A stretch of DNA of 11,122 nucleotides, from positions 1-11,122 of the forward strand of contig JALRJD010000022.1 of the NCBI GenBank assembly GCA_023255165.1, written 5' to 3'. Origin of the DNA: Porticoccaceae bacterium (lineage in GTDB: Bacteria; Pseudomonadota; Gammaproteobacteria; Pseudomonadales; Porticoccaceae). Of this stretch, positions 1 through 7,321 are shown in pieces; position 1 is the first letter of the stretch; each line of letters starts with the position of its first letter. The position numbers were made by a program, and so were the translations under genes. The notes under the pieces are model-generated. The model was not told the DNA's origin and did no database searches. It worked only from the letters and a program-made list of their open reading frames with translations.

Positions 1-758
1 ACTTTGTGCCAAAGCAGGCGGAGCGGCCGGTATATTCCTACCGTCTGTCGATTGTGCACTTCTGGGCCTTGATCGCCAGCTATATCTGGGCCGGCCCCCA
101 CCATCTGCATTATTCAACACTGCCTGACTGGGCCCAGAGCCTGGGCATGGTGATGTCGCTGTTGCTGCTGGCGCCCTCCTGGGGCGGCATGATCAACGGC
201 ATTATGACTCTCTCTGGCGCCTGGCATAAGCTGCGCACCGATCCGACATTGCGGTTTCTGGTGGTGTCACTCTCGTTTTATGGCATGTCGACCTTTGAGG
301 GGCCGATGATGTCGATCAAGACAGTTAACGCGCTGTCGCACAACACTGACTGGACCATCGGCCATGTTCACTCCGGAGCTCTTGGCTGGGTGGCGATGAT
401 CTCCATCGGCTGTCTCTACCATCTGATTCCGCGGCTGTATGGCAAAACCAAAATGTACAGCGTCAATCTGATCAATATGCATTTTTGGATGTCGACCATT
501 GGCACGGTGCTCTATATCGCCTCGATGTGGGTCAACGGCATTACCCAGGGTTTGATGTGGCGTGCCTTTAACAGCGACGGCACGCTGACCTACAGTTTTG
601 CCGAATCGGTCGAAGCCAGTTATCCAGGTTATCTGGTGCGGCTGGTTGGCGGCACCATCTTTTTCGCTGGCATGTTGCTGATGGCCTTTAATGTCTGGAG
701 GACCATTGCCGACAAGACGCCGCAGCCGCAGGTATCCGAGGGAGTGGCCCATGTCTGA
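1..758 (+). CDS. ccoN: cbb3-type cytochrome c oxidase subunit I, CcoN (5' partial)
   Basis: This is the C-terminal half (about 252 residues) of CcoN, the catalytic heme-copper subunit of the proton-pumping cbb3 oxidase in the inner membrane, which reduces O2 at low oxygen tension. The family is about 475 residues, so roughly the first half lies upstream. The frame is open from base 3 (Phe, then Val at 6), so the GTG at 6 is internal. Visible motifs are YIWAGPHH (81-104), whose His pair are the CuB ligands and whose Tyr aligns with the cross-linked catalytic Tyr described for Pseudomonas stutzeri cbb3, and GHVHSG (360-377), whose two His are axial ligands of heme b3 and low-spin heme b. About six membrane segments remain. 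The stop overlaps the ccoO start by 8 bp. Identification is very secure; ligand roles are from family knowledge. Confidence 0.98.
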   Translation, partial: FVPKQAERPVYSYRLSIVHFWALIASYIWAGPHHLHYSTLPDWAQSLGMVMSLLLLAPSWGGMINGIMTLSGAWHKLRTDPTLRFLVVSLSFYGMSTFEGPMMSIKTVNALSHNTDWTIGHVHSGALGWVAMISIGCLYHLIPRLYGKTKMYSVNLINMHFWMSTIGTVLYIASMWVNGITQGLMWRAFNSDGTLTYSFAESVEASYPGYLVRLVGGTIFFAGMLLMAFNVWRTIADKTPQPQVSEGVAHV

Positions 759-1365
759 CAAGCATTCAATAATTGAGAAAAATCTCGGCTTGATGATTGT
801 GCTGATCCTGGTCGCGATCAGCTTTGGTGGTCTGGCGCAAATTGTGCCGCTGTTCTTTTCCAGTGAAACCACCGAGCCAGTCGAAGGGCTGAAGCCGCTG
901 CCGGCGCTGGCCCTTGAAGGCCGCGATATCTATATCCGCGAAGGCTGCCATGTCTGTCACACGCAGATGATCAGACCTTTTCGTGCCGAGACCGAGCGCT
1001 ATGGTCACTACAGTGTTGCCGGGGAACAGGTCTATGAGCACCCGTTTTTATGGGGCTCAAAACGCACCGGCCCGGATCTGGCCAGGGTCGGGCAGCGCTA
1101 CAGCGACGACTGGCATCGAGTGCACCTGAATAACCCCCGCGATGTGGTGCCGGTCTCCAATATGCCGGCATTCCCCTGGCTGTTTGATAATACTCTGGAT
1201 GGCGCGAAGACCGGTGACAAAATGCGCGCCCTGAGCCGTGTCGGGGTGCCCTACACTGAGCAGGATATTAAAGGCGCCGAGGCGCAGGTGAGTGGCCACA
1301 CCGAGATGGATGCGCTGGTCGCCTATCTGCAACAGCTGGGCACATTAATTAAACAGAAGCGCTAG
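751..1365 (+). CDS. ccoO: cbb3-type cytochrome c oxidase subunit II, CcoO (mono-heme cytochrome c)
   Basis: CcoO is the membrane-anchored monoheme cytochrome c subunit that passes electrons from CcoP to the heme b centre of CcoN. The 204-residue product matches the usual length of about 200. An uncleaved N-terminal anchor spans residues 12-34, with the rest periplasmic. The heme-binding motif CHVCH is at residues 66-70, and Met138 in SNMPAFPW is the likely distal heme ligand. The C-terminus MDALVAYLQQLGT is typical. I chose the ATG at 751, although an in-frame ATG lies at 691, because MSDKHSIIEKN fits known CcoO N-termini and a GAGGGAG Shine-Dalgarno sits just upstream (about 738-744). The start overlaps the ccoN stop by 8 bp, implying coupled translation. 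Confidence 0.98.
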   Translation: MSDKHSIIEKNLGLMIVLILVAISFGGLAQIVPLFFSSETTEPVEGLKPLPALALEGRDIYIREGCHVCHTQMIRPFRAETERYGHYSVAGEQVYEHPFLWGSKRTGPDLARVGQRYSDDWHRVHLNNPRDVVPVSNMPAFPWLFDNTLDGAKTGDKMRALSRVGVPYTEQDIKGAEAQVSGHTEMDALVAYLQQLGTLIKQKR

Positions 1366-1373
1366 GAATCGAT

Positions 1374-1649
1374 ATGGACAGTGGAACGCTTCAGGGCATA
1401 GGCACTATTTTTGCCATGGCGGCATTTGTCGCCATCTGTGTCTGGGCCTGGAGCGCGAAAAATAAAAAGCGTTTCGACGAGGCCTCCAGACTGCCTTTTA
1501 TTGACGAACCTGCTGATAAAGAGCGGTCGCAAGATGCACAGACAGACGGAGATAAAGACACATATAAAGACACATATAAAGACACATATAGAGACACATA
1601 TAAAGACATAGACAGTCAGATAGCATCAGGAAAACAAAGCCATGAGTGA
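1374..1649 (+). CDS. ccoQ: cbb3-type oxidase subunit IV, CcoQ/FixQ, with repeat-extended tail
   Basis: CcoQ is a small single-pass subunit that stabilises the CcoNOP complex. The N-terminal part is typical: a membrane segment at residues 7-27, then KNKKRFDEASRLPF, the usual FixQ motif. Family members are normally about 50-65 residues, whereas this one has 91. The surplus is a charged, hydrophilic C-terminal tail containing four consecutive xDTY units (residues 61-76, K/R at the first position) and a decayed fifth (KDID), encoded by a 12-bp tandem repeat. AGGA overlaps the ccoO stop and lies 6 bp before the ATG. The stop overlaps the ccoP start by 8 bp. The tail probably has no conserved role; it faces the cytoplasm if topology is normal. 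Identification rests on size, position and the KRFDEAS motif. Confidence 0.95.
   Translation: MDSGTLQGIGTIFAMAAFVAICVWAWSAKNKKRFDEASRLPFIDEPADKERSQDAQTDGDKDTYKDTYKDTYRDTYKDIDSQIASGKQSHE
1554..1613 (+). repeat. 12-bp in-frame tandem repeat in ccoQ tail
   Basis: The unit AAAGACACATAT occurs three times exactly (1554-1565, 1566-1577, 1578-1589), once with one change (AGAGACACATAT, 1590-1601), and then as a decayed copy (AAAGACATAGAC, 1602-1613). Because 12 is a multiple of three, copy-number change by slippage would lengthen or shorten the CcoQ tail without breaking the frame. The block is much more AT-rich than the surrounding genes. Confidence 0.97.
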
Positions 1650-2562
1650 TTTTTGGAGTAACTGGATTATCGTACTAACGCTCATCGTTTTGGTTGGCAG
1701 TGTCTGGTTATTGATAGCCAATCGCAAAACCGAAGTTAGAGGCGATCTGCCCGAGGGTGAAATTCCCAAAACCGGCCACAGCTACGACGGCATCGAAGAG
1801 TATGAAAACCCGCTTCCGGCCTGGTGGTTTTGGATGTTTCTCTCAACCGCCGCCTTTGCCCTGATCTATCTGATTTTATATCCCGGTCTCGGCAACTACA
1901 AAGGCGTGCTCGATTGGACCCAGGAAAAGCAGTGGCAGCAGAGCGTCGATACCGCCGGCCTCGAGCTTGATGCAAAATATGCGGCCTATGCCGCCACCCC
2001 GATTGATGATCTCGCCGCCGATCCCGCCGCACTGAGAATGGGCCGACGACTGTTCAATAATAACTGCGCGGTCTGTCATGGCGTCGGCGGTGTGGGCGGC
2101 AACGGCTTTCCCAATCTCAGCGACCACGACTGGCTCTACGGCGGCAGCGGCGAGGCGATTGTGCAGTCGATCACCTACGGGCGTCAGGGTGTTATGCCAC
2201 CCTGGGGTGCGGCGCTAGGCGATCGCGGCGTGGAAGATATGGCCGATTATTTAATGAGTCTCAATGGCCAGCCCTTTGATGCCCAGCGTGCGGCGCGCGG
2301 CGCCGGCCAGTACAAACTGTTTTGCACCGGATGCCACGGTGCTGACGGCTCTGGCATTCAGGCTCTGGGTGCACCCAATCTCAGAGATCGAATCTGGCTC
2401 TACAATCAGACAGACACACCGCTGCTGGAGAATGTTCGCCACAGTATTCGCAATGGCCGCAACGGCAATATGCCTAGCCATGCCGACAAACTGCGCCCGG
2501 AAAAAATTCATCTGATCGCCGCCTACGTCTACAGCCTGTCGCAGACCAGTCGCCAACGTTAA
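1642..2562 (+). CDS. ccoP: cbb3-type cytochrome c oxidase subunit III, CcoP (di-heme cytochrome c)
   Basis: CcoP is the diheme subunit that receives electrons from soluble or membrane cytochromes c and hands them to CcoO. The 306 residues fit the family (about 290-320). Two N-terminal membrane segments lie near residues 8-26 and 60-82, an architecture common in gammaproteobacteria, followed by a linker containing the conserved GNYKGVLDWTQ stretch. Two cytochrome c domains follow: CAVCH at 142-146 with probable distal ligand Met185 (GVMPPWG), and CTGCH at 228-232 with Met277 (GNMPSHA). The ATG overlaps the ccoQ stop by 8 bp; an AGGA lies about 10 bp upstream, a little far, so coupling to ccoQ translation is likely. 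All expected heme and Met ligands are present, so the subunit looks functional. Confidence 0.98.
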   Translation: MSDFWSNWIIVLTLIVLVGSVWLLIANRKTEVRGDLPEGEIPKTGHSYDGIEEYENPLPAWWFWMFLSTAAFALIYLILYPGLGNYKGVLDWTQEKQWQQSVDTAGLELDAKYAAYAATPIDDLAADPAALRMGRRLFNNNCAVCHGVGGVGGNGFPNLSDHDWLYGGSGEAIVQSITYGRQGVMPPWGAALGDRGVEDMADYLMSLNGQPFDAQRAARGAGQYKLFCTGCHGADGSGIQALGAPNLRDRIWLYNQTDTPLLENVRHSIRNGRNGNMPSHADKLRPEKIHLIAAYVYSLSQTSRQR

Positions 2563-2574
2563 AGGCCCGCCGTT

Positions 2575-4068
2575 ATGGAGCAGACATCCCCGCCCGCGCA
2601 ATCTGACAACCAGGTTGCAGCAGGGCAGGCGCCTGTCACCAATGAGGCCATCCGGGTTCTCAATCTCTATCAGACCGCCGATAAAATCTATACCCGCAGC
2701 CTTCAAGGATTTTTTCGCAGTCTCAGGCGCTGGACCTGGATTCCCATGTTGGCAGGTTATTTTCTGATTCCCTGGATCAGCATCAATGGCCGCCAGGCGG
2801 TATGGTTTGATCTGGCCGAGCGCAAGTTCTACATCTTTTGGCTGACCCTGTGGCCCCAGGACTTGCCGTTCCTCGCTGCGCTGTTAATTATTTCCGCCTT
2901 TGGGCTGTTTACCATCACCAATTTTGCCGGCCGTATCTGGTGTGGTTTTTCCTGCCCGCAAACGGTCTGGACCGGTATCTTTATCGCTATCGAACGGTTT
3001 TTTGAGGGCGATCGTAACAGGCGCATCAAACTGGATGCCGCGCCCTGGACGCTGAATAAAGCGGCGCGCAAAGGCGCAGTGCAACTGAGCTGGATGTTGA
3101 TATCACTGGCCACCGGGCTGACCTTTGTCGGTTACTTCAATCCAATTCGCGAGCTGCTGCCGGATTTAATTCAGCTCAGCATGAATGCCGCCGCACTGTT
3201 TTGGACGCTGCTATTTACCGCGCTGACCTGGGCCAATGCCGGACTGATGCGCGAGCAAATCTGCCTCTATGTCTGCCCCTATGCGCGCTTTCAATCGGTG
3301 ATGTTTGATCCCGACACGCTGATCGTCTCCTACAATAAAACCAGAGGTGAGCCGCGCGGTTCGCGAAAAGCGGATCAAAAACCCGCCGCTGTGGGTCTCG
3401 GTGACTGTGTTGACTGCACCCTCTGCGTGCAGGTCTGTCCGACCGGAATTGATATTCGCGATGGCCTGCAATATGAATGCATCAGCTGTGGTCTGTGTAT
3501 TGATGCCTGCAATGCGGTAATGGAAAAAATGCATTACCCCAAGGACCTGATCAGTTTCACCACGGAGAATGTTCTGGAAAAGGGCGGTACATTTCGCCTG
3601 TTGCGGCCGCGGTTGCTGGGCTATTTCGCCGTGCTGATATTGATGTGCGGATTGTTTGTCTGGCAGCTCAGCTCACGGGTGCCTCTGGAAGTTGACGTTG
3701 TGCGTGACCGCAGCCTGCTCTATCGCGTCACCCCGGAGGGAATGGTGGAAAACAGCTATCAATTGAAAATCAGTAATATGGATCAGCGCGAGCATGGTTA
3801 CATAATCAGCGTCAAAAGTGACCAGCCGCTGCTTTATCGCGGCCAGTCAGAGGTCAGTGTCGCTGAAGGCGAGGTGATTGAACTGTTGGCGCGGTTGCAG
3901 TTGCCACTCAACGAGGTGCGACAGTTAAATCAGGAAATTGAATTTATTGTCACCGCCAGCGACGCCCCGGCCTTAAGTAATAGTGAAAAGAGTCGCTTTC
4001 TGGCGCCGTTAAAACCGGCTCCTCTTAAACCAGCTCTTGATAAAACAGCTGAGAGCAAGACGCTGTGA
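2575..4068 (+). CDS. ccoG: CcoG/FixG/RdxA-type iron-sulfur cbb3 assembly protein
   Basis: CcoG is a polytopic membrane ferredoxin reported to reduce Cu(II) to Cu(I) for cbb3 assembly. The product has 497 residues. Membrane segments flank two CxxxCP motifs: C123/C127 (CGFSCPQTVW) and C230/C234 (CLYVCPYARF). A cytoplasmic ferredoxin domain follows, with two [4Fe-4S] motifs: C278, C281, C284, C288-P and C302, C305, C308, C312. A last membrane helix at about 348-368 leads to a periplasmic Ig-like domain (about 375-470). The C-terminal tail carries a threefold PLKPA-like repeat. An AAAGG lies 9 bp before the ATG, and the gap from ccoP is 12 bp. The stop overlaps the ccoH GTG by 4 bp. Copper reduction is from published family work; the cysteine motifs are seen directly. 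Confidence 0.97.
   Translation: MEQTSPPAQSDNQVAAGQAPVTNEAIRVLNLYQTADKIYTRSLQGFFRSLRRWTWIPMLAGYFLIPWISINGRQAVWFDLAERKFYIFWLTLWPQDLPFLAALLIISAFGLFTITNFAGRIWCGFSCPQTVWTGIFIAIERFFEGDRNRRIKLDAAPWTLNKAARKGAVQLSWMLISLATGLTFVGYFNPIRELLPDLIQLSMNAAALFWTLLFTALTWANAGLMREQICLYVCPYARFQSVMFDPDTLIVSYNKTRGEPRGSRKADQKPAAVGLGDCVDCTLCVQVCPTGIDIRDGLQYECISCGLCIDACNAVMEKMHYPKDLISFTTENVLEKGGTFRLLRPRLLGYFAVLILMCGLFVWQLSSRVPLEVDVVRDRSLLYRVTPEGMVENSYQLKISNMDQREHGYIISVKSDQPLLYRGQSEVSVAEGEVIELLARLQLPLNEVRQLNQEIEFIVTASDAPALSNSEKSRFLAPLKPAPLKPALDKTAESKTL
4006..4050 (+). repeat. Degenerate 15-bp in-frame tandem repeat in ccoG tail
   Basis: Three 15-bp units (4006-4020, 4021-4035, 4036-4050) encode PLKPA, PLKPA and LDKTA. 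The DNA units share a (T)TAAAnC-GCT core: CCGTTAAAACCGGCT, CCTCTTAAACCAGCT, CTTGATAAAACAGCT. They look like an old duplication that has drifted while staying in frame near the end of CcoG. Confidence 0.85.
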
Positions 4069-4667
4069 CCCAGCTAGCGAGCCAATCAGCAAAATGGTAC
4101 CGCCAGTTCTGGCCATGGTTTTTAATTGTGCTGCCGCTGTCAGTGGTGATTGCCGGTTTCTGCACCCTGTATATTGCGCTGCAACATCCCCACAGCATGG
4201 TTGACGATCAATATTACCAACAGGGGCTGGCGATTAATCAGTCACTGGATCAGGATCGCCATGCCACCGAGTTGGGTATTTCCGCCGAGGTTTTATTTAC
4301 TGTATCCAGCAGCGCGGCACAGGTGCTGGTCAGGCTCTCCGGTTTGGCCGACTACCCGCAGGCCTTGTCGCTGCAATTGCTGCATCCGGTCAGTCAGGCA
4401 CGGGATCAAACCCTGACATTAAAGGCGACAGCGCCCGGACATTACAGCGCCCGGCTCAACGACCATTATCAGCACGGCTACTATCTGCGTCTGATGCCTG
4501 CGGCTTTGGAAACATCAGGCACGCCAGCGGAAAAAACCGCAGCCACAAACAACTGGCGTCTGAATGGCCGTGTTGATTTTAGTGGTGGGGCTGATATTGC
4601 CGTTTCCCTCTTATCTGCATCTACATCCCCAACCCCAACCCCAACTACAACCACAACAGCAAAATGA
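4065..4667 (+). CDS. ccoH: CcoH/FixH-type cbb3 oxidase assembly protein
   Basis: CcoH is a single-pass membrane protein that associates with the oxidase and is needed for a stable CcoNOP complex. The 200-residue product has one membrane segment at about 17-40, then the family signature DDQYYQQGLAIN (about 47-58) at the start of a periplasmic beta-rich domain. I use the GTG at 4065 because it overlaps the ccoG stop (GTGA) and the membrane helix follows at the right distance; the first in-frame ATG lies after the helix and would delete it. A GAGAG lies about 10 bp upstream. The tail ends in a Pro/Thr-rich run encoded by CCCCAA hexamers, so the protein is slightly longer than usual. The last four bases are shared with the ccoI start. 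Confidence 0.95.
   Translation: MTQLASQSAKWYRQFWPWFLIVLPLSVVIAGFCTLYIALQHPHSMVDDQYYQQGLAINQSLDQDRHATELGISAEVLFTVSSSAAQVLVRLSGLADYPQALSLQLLHPVSQARDQTLTLKATAPGHYSARLNDHYQHGYYLRLMPAALETSGTPAEKTAATNNWRLNGRVDFSGGADIAVSLLSASTSPTPTPTTTTTAK
4627..4644 (+). repeat. CCCCAA hexanucleotide repeat in ccoH tail
   Basis: Three exact CCCCAA units are followed by looser C/A-rich sequence to the stop codon. They are read in frame as alternating Pro-Thr and then a run of Thr. The lack of G on this strand for about 38 bases stands out from neighbouring coding sequence. Confidence 0.9.
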
Positions 4668-7315
4668 CAATCCAGTCCTGTTATCACTGCGGTCTGGAGG
4701 TACCGCCAGACAATGATTTTGCGCTGGTTATCGACGGTGTGCGCCGCGCCATGTGTTGCCCCGGCTGCGCCGCGGTGGCCTCAACCATTATGCAAAATGG
4801 TCTGCAGCGGTTTTATCAATTTCGTTCGGCGCCCTCTGGAAAAATTTACCCTGACAGCATTGAGAACAGCTCGGACAATCCATTTGCCGATTGGGATCTC
4901 GACGAGATTCAGCAGAGTTATGTCAGCGAAACCAACCAGGGCATAAAAACGCTGCGGTTGGCTATCGATAATATCAGCTGCGCCGCCTGCACCTGGTTGA
5001 TTGAAAAACACCTCGGAAAACTTCCGGGCGTTGTGCGGGTTGCGATTAATGGCACCACCCACCGCGGTGAACTGAGCTGGCAGCCGCAGTCTATTCATCT
5101 GAGCCAGATTCTGATGGCTCTGCGCCAGATCGGTTACGATCCGCGCCCGATTAATAGCAGCTCTAACCTCTCACCGTCAGTTAATGAGCGGCGTGATCTG
5201 TTGCTTCGGCTTGGGGTCGCCGGGCTGGCAATGATGCAAACCGGCATGGTGGCGATCGCACTCTATGCCGGCTCTTTTCAGGGCATGGCCCCGGAGTGGC
5301 AGACGGTTTTGCGCCTGGTTAGCGCGCTGTTTGTGACGCCGGTGGTGCTCTATTCCGCCCAGCCGTTTTTTCGCGGTGCCTGGCGCAGTATCAAAACCGG
5401 CCATATGGTGATGGATCTTCCGGTGGCACTGGCAGTTGGGCTGGCCTATTGCGCAAGTATTTGGGCGACTTTTGCAGATGTTTTCTCAGACTCAATTCTG
5501 CTAGCAGGCGGAGGAGAGGTCTATTTTGATTCGATCGCCATGCTAATATTTTTTCTGCTGCTTGGGCGTTTTGCCGAGCAGAGCATCCGTGAAAAAAATC
5601 TGCGCCTGTTAGACCGTGGCACATTGTTGCCGCCGGTAGCGCTACAGGTTTTCCCCGGGCAGTCGCCAGCTGTTGCAGAAAAGCGGGTGCCCATTGCAAC
5701 ATTGGCGGTGGATGATTTTATTCGCGTTGACGCCGGCCGGGTTATTCCCTGCGACGGCATTATTGAGCAGGGCCGCAGTCAGATCAGTGAAGCGGTGCTA
5801 AGCGGAGAGTCGCGGCCGGTTGATAAACAGACCGGCGACAGCGTCTATGCGGGAACCGTTAATGGCGCCAATCCGCTGTTGATCAAAGTCACCGCTGTAG
5901 GCGAAGCCACAAGCCTCTCTGCGATTTTGCAACTTGCCGAGCGCGCCGCCGCGGAAAAGCCGCCCTGGGCAATGTTGGCCGATCGTCTCGCCGCTATGTT
6001 TGTTGCCGCGCTGCTGGTTATTGCGGCCCTGGTCGCCAGTTACTGGTGGCTGCATGAGCCAGCGCGAATGCTCTGGGTCACACTGTCGGTGCTGGTTGTC
6101 ACCTGTCCCTGCGCGCTGTCGCTGGCAACACCCACCGCACTGACAGTTGCTACCACATTGTTGCGGCGGCAGGGATTTTTAATTCACCGCGGTCATGTGC
6201 TGGAGGCATTGCCCGCCATTAACCGAGTGATTTTTGACAAGACCGGCACGTTAACCGAGGGCGATCTTAAGCTGAGTGCTATTCAGCGCAGTGAAGCTGC
6301 CGACCAGCGTTCAGGTGAGATCTCCAACCAACGACTTATCGGTTGGGCCGCGGCGCTGGAGCAGGGAAGCGAACATGCAATTGCCCGGGCCTTTCAGCAA
6401 CAGTTACCTCGAGGGTTTATTTTGCCAGCGGTTGAGCAGCAGACCTTTTTTACCGGTTGTGGCGTAAGCGCTGTGATTGACAAGCAACAATTTTTTCTTG
6501 GCAACCTTGCATGGGTCTGCGAGCAGGCGGCTATTCCACGGCACTGTGTTTGTTCCGGTGTCAGAGCGCAACAGCATAAACATTGCATCGAAGTTGCTCT
6601 GGCCTGCACGGGGTTAATTAAAAAAGACCCACGAGATGAGCAACAAGAAACAGGCGAGGCGCGCAAATCATGGCTGGCGCTGTTTTATTTTGCCGACCAG
6701 CTGCGTGCATCCGCACTCGAGGCGGTCGAGCAGTTGCGCCAGCGCGGCCTTAAGGTCTCGCTGTTGTCGGGTGACCGATCACCAACGGCGGCGGATATTG
6801 TTGCGCCTTTGGAATTACGCGACTGCCAGTTTGGCTTGCTGCCTCAACAGAAGCTGGATGTTGTACGCCATCTGCAAACCACTAAGAACAATATGCCGGG
6901 AGAAAAAATATTGATGGTCGGCGATGGCATTAATGATGTGCCGGTATTGCAGGGCGCCGATATCTCTGTGGCCATGGGCCGGGCCAGCGACCTTTCGCGG
7001 ATCCATGCCGATGCCACATTGCTTGGCACTGATCTGACCATGCTACCGAGGGCGATTGAAATTGCGGCAAAAACCCGGCGTGTGATTGAGCAAAATATTG
7101 GCTGGGCGATTGGTTATAACCTGGTTGCACTGCCGCTGGCGGCAGCGGGTTATGTGGCACCCTGGGCCGCGGCAATAGGCATGTCTGCCAGTTCGCTGCT
7201 GGTGCTGCTCAATGCATTGCGGTTAAGCAGGCAGGATTCGGGTGATGCGCAGCCATTAATAGAACGTCCATATGAAGCGCATTATGAACAGCCCGTCATG
7301 AAAAGCTCGTCATGA
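4664..7315 (+). CDS. ccoI: CcoI/FixI-type copper-exporting P1B-ATPase for cbb3 assembly
   Basis: CcoI moves Cu(I) out of the cytoplasm to feed CuB assembly in CcoN. The 883-residue product is longer than usual (about 790-830). In order: a metal-binding N-terminal region with C6/C9 and CCPGC (31-35); an HMA-like domain with C106-A-A-C109; four membrane helices (about 178-305); actuator motif SGES (380-383); the copper-site CPC (481-483) in the sixth helix; phosphorylation motif DKTGT starting at Asp525; nucleotide-binding domain (about 540-690); GDGIND (753-758); and two last helices (about 805-855). The usual His-Pro of the N-domain reads His571-Ala572. A Cys/His-rich loop at about 619-648 is unusual. 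The ATG shares ATGA with the ccoH stop. The C-terminal tail ends in a 14-bp duplication shared with ccoS. Confidence 0.97.
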   Translation: MTIQSCYHCGLEVPPDNDFALVIDGVRRAMCCPGCAAVASTIMQNGLQRFYQFRSAPSGKIYPDSIENSSDNPFADWDLDEIQQSYVSETNQGIKTLRLAIDNISCAACTWLIEKHLGKLPGVVRVAINGTTHRGELSWQPQSIHLSQILMALRQIGYDPRPINSSSNLSPSVNERRDLLLRLGVAGLAMMQTGMVAIALYAGSFQGMAPEWQTVLRLVSALFVTPVVLYSAQPFFRGAWRSIKTGHMVMDLPVALAVGLAYCASIWATFADVFSDSILLAGGGEVYFDSIAMLIFFLLLGRFAEQSIREKNLRLLDRGTLLPPVALQVFPGQSPAVAEKRVPIATLAVDDFIRVDAGRVIPCDGIIEQGRSQISEAVLSGESRPVDKQTGDSVYAGTVNGANPLLIKVTAVGEATSLSAILQLAERAAAEKPPWAMLADRLAAMFVAALLVIAALVASYWWLHEPARMLWVTLSVLVVTCPCALSLATPTALTVATTLLRRQGFLIHRGHVLEALPAINRVIFDKTGTLTEGDLKLSAIQRSEAADQRSGEISNQRLIGWAAALEQGSEHAIARAFQQQLPRGFILPAVEQQTFFTGCGVSAVIDKQQFFLGNLAWVCEQAAIPRHCVCSGVRAQQHKHCIEVALACTGLIKKDPRDEQQETGEARKSWLALFYFADQLRASALEAVEQLRQRGLKVSLLSGDRSPTAADIVAPLELRDCQFGLLPQQKLDVVRHLQTTKNNMPGEKILMVGDGINDVPVLQGADISVAMGRASDLSRIHADATLLGTDLTMLPRAIEIAAKTRRVIEQNIGWAIGYNLVALPLAAAGYVAPWAAAIGMSASSLLVLLNALRLSRQDSGDAQPLIERPYEAHYEQPVMKSSS

Positions 7316-7321
7316 AAAGCC
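7294..7321 (+). repeat. 14-bp tandem duplication at the ccoI/ccoS junction
   Basis: CGTCATGAAAAGCT (7294-7307) is followed directly by CGTCATGAAAAGCC (7308-7321), differing only at the last base. The first copy is read in the ccoI frame as VMKS. The second copy provides the ccoI stop (TGA 7313-7315) and the ccoS start (ATG 7312-7314). Two further ATGAA words lie at 7272 and 7284, so the repeat may have grown from a looser array. Confidence 0.95.

Noticed and set aside
691..750. Upstream in-frame ATG for ccoO at 691
   Set aside because: It would lie deep inside ccoN, lacks family similarity in the added 20 residues, and the ATG at 751 has a good Shine-Dalgarno.
1554..1613. CRISPR-like array
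   Set aside because: The units are contiguous 12-mers without spacers and are read in frame as part of ccoQ.
2251..2706. 151-codon open frame on the minus strand
   Set aside because: It is a shadow of ccoP and ccoG coding sequence, both of which have intact motifs on the plus strand.
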